The translations under genes and the position numbers were made by a program. Below, in pieces: positions 58,599-64,000 of a DNA stretch of 64,000 nucleotides. The stretch comes from Oikopleura dioica (taxonomy: Eukaryota; Chordata; Appendicularia; Copelata; Oikopleuridae). The number at the start of each line of letters is the position of its first letter. The stretch's first letter is position 1. Location: the NCBI GenBank assembly GCA_907165135.1, contig OU015568.1, forward strand, positions 8,812,501 through 8,876,500, written 5' to 3'. A model generated the notes under the pieces. That model was not told where the DNA came from, did no database searches, and saw nothing but the letters and a program-made list of their open reading frames with translations.

Positions 58599-59260
58599 AT
58601 GGGAGGACACAAGGTCTACCACTCCGAAGTCGACGATGGAGGAAACCAGTACAACTGGTTCCTGAAGGTTAAATAATTGTACTTTCTTTTGATCTAATTT
58701 TTGATTCAGGAATACAAACCTCCAACCCAGTGGCCAAACAGCATCGACACCACTCATCCCACTCACGACCGAACTCCCAAGGGCGGTTGGTTCCCCTATG
58801 GTGTCCCATTTGGTGCCGATATCTGGAAGATCTGGGGTACTGAAGGTCTTGTTAAGCGACCAGCGAAGGTTTCCCGGGCTCAGCGAGCCGAGGCCAAGCT
58901 TAACACTTACTGGGTAACTCGATAAGTTCTTGAATTCGCGCTCAAGTTCATTATTTAGCAAGCTCCACCAGATCACTGCCAGGAGTTTTACATGAACTTC
59001 CAGAAGTGCCTCCGCGACAAGCAGCAATACTACAACCACATTTTCGCCGATGTTCCAGGCAAAGGTGGCACCAAGTCCGGCGATTGCGGAATCTTCATGG
59101 CCCAGGTCAACGACTGCTGGCTCAACGAGCAAGTCGTTGGTGTTGCTCTCCACGAACGAGTCAAGTGAGTACAATTTGTTCAAGGCCGTGTTTTCACACG
59201 AAATTTAGGCGAATCCAAGATCATATGAATATCGATTATCTGCCGAAAGGATGGTTCTAG
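58599..59260 (+). CDS. Twin-CX9C (CHCH-type) protein, probably mitochondrial
   Basis: Four exons give about 175 residues: MGGHKVYHSEVDDGGNQYNW start (possible N-myristoylation), a Pro/Trp-rich middle (GGWFPYGVPFGADIWKIWG), and two CX9C motifs, HCQEFYMNFQKC and DCGIFMAQVNDC, ending MNIDYLPKGWF. Twin CX9C proteins are imported into the intermembrane space by the MIA40 relay and are often respiratory-chain subunits or assembly factors. The first CX9C with its aromatic surroundings recalls COX6B, but the rest does not, so no name is given. CTTTCAG directly precedes ATG, and RTF1 ends 148 bases upstream, so this may be its operon partner. Confidence 0.65.
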
Positions 59261-59467
59261 GAAGCCTGTTACACTATCTGATATCTCTGTTCAATAATTT
59301 ATTTATTCTCGGCTTATAAATCTTAAGTTCCTACGAAAAAACGGCAGTGCCGAAAGATTCATTTTGATATTCCTAGTTGATATCAGAATTTATCAGTGTA
59401 TATTTTTCTGAATAATTTATTAAAATGATATTTTTTGTACAGGCCTTTATGAAAGCAGTATAAATAA

Positions 59468-61491
59468 TTATTTAAGAAGGGCTTTAGCATCTTCATCTTC
59501 GTCCTCGCGCTCCTTCTTTTCTAGGGTTGACTACATTTGACAAACCAATTGAATTAGTACAGTCAAAAAGTAGCGAGGTAATCTTGTAATGGAACTACTG
59601 GCAACCTTCCTTGAGCGATTCCCAGTATCGGAAAAGTGGTAATGAAGTTGTCCCGAGTAAAACAAAAATAACTGCGGCGATTTCCAATCCAGACGGGAGC
59701 GTTTTAATCACCAAATGTTCTAATGTTACCGAAACTGACCTCGTTGTCAAAATCAAATTCTTTGCATACAAATATGCTTCTTATGTCGAAGCTTTTTGCG
59801 AACGAATCCTATGATGTCAGTATTCTGTGCGACAGAAGCGAGTCCAGGGTTGATATACTGAATAATTTCTTAGTGTTTTTTCAGACTGCAAAGTTTTCAA
59901 GTTTTCGACCACAGTGGTGTTTAAATTATTACTGGGGCTGAGCTGGCCACTCGGTGTGTTTCCAAGTGCCCGGTGAAACTTTAAAAATTAAGGACAAACA
60001 CAGCTTACAATGTACCACTAACCTGTAGGGACCAATTGCTGCAGAAAGTAGCGATAGTCGCCGAACAACAAGCACCAACCAAGTAAACCCAGCCAGATGA
60101 GGTTTTCGGTAAACTGAAGCTTTCAAACTCGACTAAACTCGATTTTACTAAGAAATGCATTTAACTTGTCTTACGCATAATCGGAATGACGGCGATTACA
60201 GTCATCACAGAGTGCACAAGCACGATCGTGACTGGATCGATCTCGACTAAAATATTTATCGTTTTAAGACTTTTGGACCCTAAAACGAAGAAATAGGCAA
60301 TTAGTTCAGATCAGATGATTTGACAGCCTGGTTCTCAGAACGTTCTGCGAATACCTTTAATTTTCCGATACATCGTCATTCCAATACTTCTTGAAAGCCC
60401 AGCGACGGCGCAAAGACCGAAGCCTAGACCTGTGATGACATTTTGAGGAAGAGAAGATCTATGACAGTAATTGATTTTCAAAAGTCTGCCATATGATAAC
60501 TACCCATTATTGACATCCATGTTCCTAGTCATCGAATCGCCAGCGTAGAAAATCAATCCGATCGTACAGAAAACGACCTAACGATCATGCTCAATCATAA
60601 TGTCTCGTTGATTTATGTAATTGACTTACGGAGAATATCTCCAACTTGAGAATCTTTTCTTTCAAGCAAAAGAAAGAAAGCAAAATCGCAAAGAATGTCC
60701 GAGTGGAGCATCTTGTACCAAGCGCCGCTCCTGGGGCAATCATCGTGAAGGCTTGAAAACTTGCCATGGTCGCGACAATATAGCACAAGGCGATTGAGAA
60801 AACCCTTATTTGATATCCTGAAAAATGTTACCCAAGAGTTCATGAGCTAATTATAGGTGATTAATGATAGTGAACCTTCTGGCGGAACCATATGAACATT
60901 TTTGATTAATGCTGCCGGAAGAAATATTAACGACTTTTACCGGGGTCGACATCGCTTTTCATCTGTCAAAATAATTTATGATAATTGCAGCCACGAATTG
61001 ACATGTTTATGAAGAACACTATTAACCCCAGTCTGAAAGGCAGAGCGGAAAAATAGCGATTCCATAGCATTGATCGGTGGATCCTGAGCAGGCTCATAAT
61101 ATGCATGTTGGAATCACGGTAAGATAGATAAATTTATGAATCTGTTCCTGTTGAGCAAGTTGATTGACGAAAACAGACTGACAGCCGTACCCAACTCCAG
61201 CACCAAGTAACGCGATTGAAAGCCCTTTTGCAGTGGCGATCCATTTTGAGCGTTCAACCGTCATTTCCCTCGATTTTTCGCGGTTGAAATCAAAAATCGC
61301 TGATCGTGATTGTTTAACTCAAATAGAGAAATCCAACTTACAGTTTGCAAGAAATCTATAATTCTCCCCGACCATGCATTTTTCGCCGATTGGGGACAGA
61401 ATCTCAGAATAATCTTCATCTTCTTTTAACGAGTTCAAACTCTACCTATTTCCATCCCTTCTTGATAAAATGCTTCAGATTCAGAGTTCAT
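59468..61491 (-). CDS. SLC35G-like EamA/DMT-family transporter
   Basis: Ten-span drug/metabolite transporter fold, orientation minus, about ten small exons. Recognised segments in order: acidic N-terminus with YSEILSPIGEKCMVGENY; GLSIALLGAGVGYGCQSVFV (TM1); NAMESLFFRSAFQ (SLC35G signature, human FEIVFFRCVFQ); TMIAPGAALGTRC and ILLSFFCLKEKILKLEIFS (EamA motif); VVFCTIGLIFYAGDS; VITGLGFGLCAVAGLSRSIG; IVLVHSVMTVIAVIPIM; GWVYLVGACCSATIATFCSN; NPGLASVAQNTDIIGF; SGLEIAAVIFVLLGTTSLPL; the tail EKKEREDEDEDAKALLK. Some joins, including a 23-nt intron near the start and the exon around 60960, are tentative. Substrate unknown. Confidence 0.65.
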
Positions 61492-63325
61492 AAAGCGATG
61501 ACCATAAAATGCGCTTATTTTTAAATCAATCTTGATAAATGACAATTATGCTACGCGACAAAAAAGTACGAATTCTTAACAATGATTAATGAGGAATTTA
61601 TTCCCACAGTCAAATAATCATATTTTTTGGTCATCCCAAGTTCTGATACGAAACCGACATTTCCACAAATTCTCTATTTTCAAGTTCAGGTGAAAAATTC
61701 ATCGCCGTGTTTTTACTTTTCCTCGTTTGATCCCGGTCCTGAGCTCATGTCAATCATAATCGCGAAATCGTTTTCTCTCCCCAGAGAATATAAAATCCAA
61801 TCAACTCAAGTAAAGAAGGCTTTGTTTATAGAACTTCAAGGTTGCAGAAGTTTCACGTAGCTGCTTGATTTAAGCGCCTGCAGATATATTCTTCTGACTC
61901 AGACAAAGATCGCTTCAGGATAAAACCGAAACTATAGTGCTCACTCTAGCGGCGAGGTCTCCTCTTATTTAATATTTCACACCTAATAGGTGGACAATTT
62001 CCTTTCTTCTCCTGAAATATGCAGGCGGTACATGATATCCTTAGGGAACAACGCCTCAAGCAACACAAAAAATTTATTTCACGGCCAAATATTTACGTCA
62101 ATTCGGTTCTACGTTAGTTTAAATTTGTCTTGTCAGCTTGGTATCACCAAATTGATCAGACATTTTTCCAAAAATCATTTCACGATATTCTTCTCAAAAT
62201 GAAAAGATGGTCAGTTTTTACGAGCCAGATTGACCCAAAATTGTGTTATCATCATGTCATCTCTTTACGATTTCTACTTTTATCATTGGAATGCTCATAT
62301 GCTCTCATCATAATCAACGGGTCGGAAATTAATTAAGGGTTTATTCAGTCTAGGATTAATGTGTATGTACGCATACTTTGGAAAAAATCTTAATTTGTTT
62401 CTGACTATTCTAGTGCGATCTGACGTCCATTCATCAAATATATGCAATTCGCAAAACCGCATGTTTAATCTATTTATTGATATTTCTTATCATTGCTTTG
62501 CGATTTTAAAAGTTCGATTATTGACAGTTCATACGATTCAACTTCTACAACAAGATAGCCGTCAACACCTTCTTCAACAACAACTACTCCAACGAGCCGA
62601 TAAACCGTCGTATCATCTCGGTGCCGTGGGGTCGGACAAACTCTCTGTCAGTGCGTCCGCTTGTCGCAAACTAGCTCATCCGTAAGAGAAGATACGGTGC
62701 GAACCGCGACAGTAACTTCCCCCCGGGTATGTTCCTTGGAATTTGCTTCTTCTATGATTTCAATTTTGATAAATTTATTTTATAAAATCCTGACCAAATT
62801 TTATTCAATTTATTTGTTAAAATTTTGTACATATTCTTTTTCTTTTCTCATCCTTTTTTATATTTCAATCCTAATTAACAGTCACTTCTACGGTCACATA
62901 GTGAGAAGTTTTAGTGGCTGTTATTATTTTCTGCTTTTTATTATCAAAAAAATTAATTTGCGTTTTATCTCGTCACGCGCGGCGCCGGCTTCAAAATCCT
63001 TTGAAAATAACTTGCTTGGCAAGTTCGACCAGCTCATCATCCGAAAAGAAATCGATCCGAAAGGATTTCCCGCAAGAAAAACCGCTAAAGAAAGCCACGG
63101 GCTCTCTTCCTTGTTTTCAAAAGAAAAATTGTTTTTCAAAAACAACCGCTTGTTCAAAAACACTGATTGAATCTCGCTGCTATTTAACCCCGCGTCGCGC
63201 CTTTTTCCGGCATTCAAATCACAAATAAAACCACGCAAATTTTAAATTTGATTCTCGTTATTTTCGCTTGGCATTCTAGAGTTAGAGATCGAGCAAAATT
63301 CCTGCAGGACAGCCGCTTCCGTATC
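61492..63325. other. Gene-poor stretch before a retroelement
   Basis: 1.8 kb, AT-rich. One exon-like piece (62528-62674) is noted separately. The part from about 62700 to 63325 has no coding signal and may contain the 5' LTR and leader of the element whose gag begins at 63326. With the second LTR outside the window, its ends cannot be fixed. Confidence 0.45.
62528..62674 (+). CDS. Orphan exon-like reading frame
   Basis: An open frame follows an acceptor-like TTGACAG: it starts FIRFNFYNKIAVNTFFNNNY and ends RRIISVPWGRTNSLSVRPLV-AN and a stop, 48 residues. The third-position G/C bias (AAC, TTC, CCG) is unlike the AT-rich surroundings, which suggests selection on protein. No matching upstream exon is visible. 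It may be the last exon of an unrecognised gene or the tail of an older retroelement ORF. Confidence 0.3.
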   Translation, partial: FIRFNFYNKIAVNTFFNNNYSNEPINRRIISVPWGRTNSLSVRPLVAN

Positions 63326-64000
63326 ATGGTGACTCCAACTCCTGAAGAGGTACTGTACAAGAGTCATGCGCTTTTTTCGGTTTCCCCAAATCAGATGATA
63401 AGATTAGGAATGAGAAATTTTGAATTTAATTTGATTAACTCTTCAATCAAAGACAAATTACAGCGAGCAAAATGGATTTTTGAGAAATCTCTCGCCGAAA
63501 ACAAACCCGAAAACAAAGAGGACCTCGAGGCTCAATTTTCGCGCCTGTCAAGTTCTTTTGTTTATAATTCATGCGAGCCAGAATTTCTTAGGGAATACGG
63601 GGAAGATCTTTACGGATTTGAATCAGCTGAGGAAAAATTGTCATTTTTGACGTCTGTTTTTGGCGACGAATCGCCTGAGGAAAAAATCCTTCGGAACAAA
63701 GAAAAAATGGAAAATCTCGCTCGTAAGAGCGAGAATAATGAAAAGTTCGAGATTTTTTTGTCACGTGTAAAAACGGTTGCGGAGAAAATAACGCAGAAAC
63801 CGGACGCGAGAGAATACATTATCGACGCGCAATTTAGAAAATCGCTCACGCCCGAACTGCAGAATTTTCTTCGCGATCAGTGTATGCTTGAAAAAACCCC
63901 CGAGGAAATTTCCAAATTTCTTGACAAAAGAAAACGAAATGAGACTATCCCCAAAATTGCCCAAATCGAAATTGACGCGAAACTTGGCTCGTTCTTCCAG
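63326..64000 (+). mobile_element. gag-like ORF of a probable LTR retrotransposon (runs off the edge)
   Basis: A 225-codon frame is open from ATG 63326 to the last base of the window. The protein is highly charged and helical, without introns, with a capsid-like layout and length; it starts MVTPTPEEVLYKSHALFSVS and includes PDAREYIIDAQFRKSLTPEL, which resembles the end of a gag capsid where arginine/leucine helices precede the nucleocapsid. Zinc knuckle, protease and reverse transcriptase would lie to the right, outside the window. Codon use differs from neighbouring genes. Ty3/Gypsy-type elements are common in larvaceans. The assignment is by layout, not by a diagnostic motif. Confidence 0.5.

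Noticed and set aside
58572-59183. 203-codon minus-strand ORF
   Set aside because: Antisense shadow of the twin-CX9C gene, whose exons have proper splice sites and cysteine motifs.

Overview
The window is a compact animal nuclear genome. Genes are packed on both strands, often within 50-300 bases of each other. Introns are mostly 40-100 nt and mostly GT-AG, but several junctions only make sense as GA-AG or GC-AG. At least seven start codons sit one base after a splice-acceptor-like AG, as expected for spliced-leader trans-splicing and operons. Protein similarity is to metazoan and chordate families (otoferlin, XAB2, CSB/ERCC6, C1orf198, TMEM254, FUBP). Together these features point to a larvacean tunicate such as Oikopleura. 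This is an inference from gene structure, not a database identification.

Layout, left to right: the N-terminal part of VPS53 (minus, runs off the left edge); a CUB/LDLa membrane protein (minus) with an intron made of a large inverted repeat; divergently, a malonyl-CoA:ACP transacylase-like protein that has lost its catalytic residues; a large ZAP3/YLPM1-like RS-domain plus P-loop protein; ERCC6/CSB. From 13.5 to 18.4 kb follow a duplicated tRNA-like repeat, an SLC7 amino-acid transporter with unusual splice sites, and a 1.1-kb foldback transposon with a FLYWCH-like ORF. From 18.4 to 29.2 kb lies a complete otoferlin gene. It has two alternative last exons, an antisense gene nested in one intron and a Tc1-type MITE in another, plus one apparent 1-nt frameshift.

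After a small convergent unknown gene come XAB2/SYF1 (minus), an Argonaute (plus), a 2-kb gene-poor stretch with a second foldback element, and a four-KH FUBP protein. A likely operon follows (METTL21-type methyltransferase, PLD6/Zucchini, C1orf198 homologue), then PCYT1, a C12orf4/FERRY3-like gene, and a tight run of TMEM254, TRAPPC5, LSM2, PSMD14/RPN11 and LYRM4, then UPRT. The right part holds a small coiled-coil gene, RTF1, a twin-CX9C protein, an SLC35G/EamA transporter (minus), a gene-poor stretch, and at the edge the start of a gag-like ORF of a probable LTR retrotransposon.

Most genes are housekeeping: splicing and RNA decay (XAB2, LSM2), transcription and repair (RTF1, ERCC6), trafficking (VPS53, TRAPPC5, C12orf4), proteasome (RPN11), lipid synthesis (PCYT1) and Fe-S assembly (LYRM4). 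Small-RNA factors (Argonaute, PLD6) lie about 5.5 kb apart. The most interesting signals are structural: repeat-bounded introns, non-canonical splice sites, the nested gene and alternative ends in otoferlin, and the transacylase pseudoenzyme. Exon joins were worked out by eye from reading frame and splice signals; where a join is uncertain this is stated.
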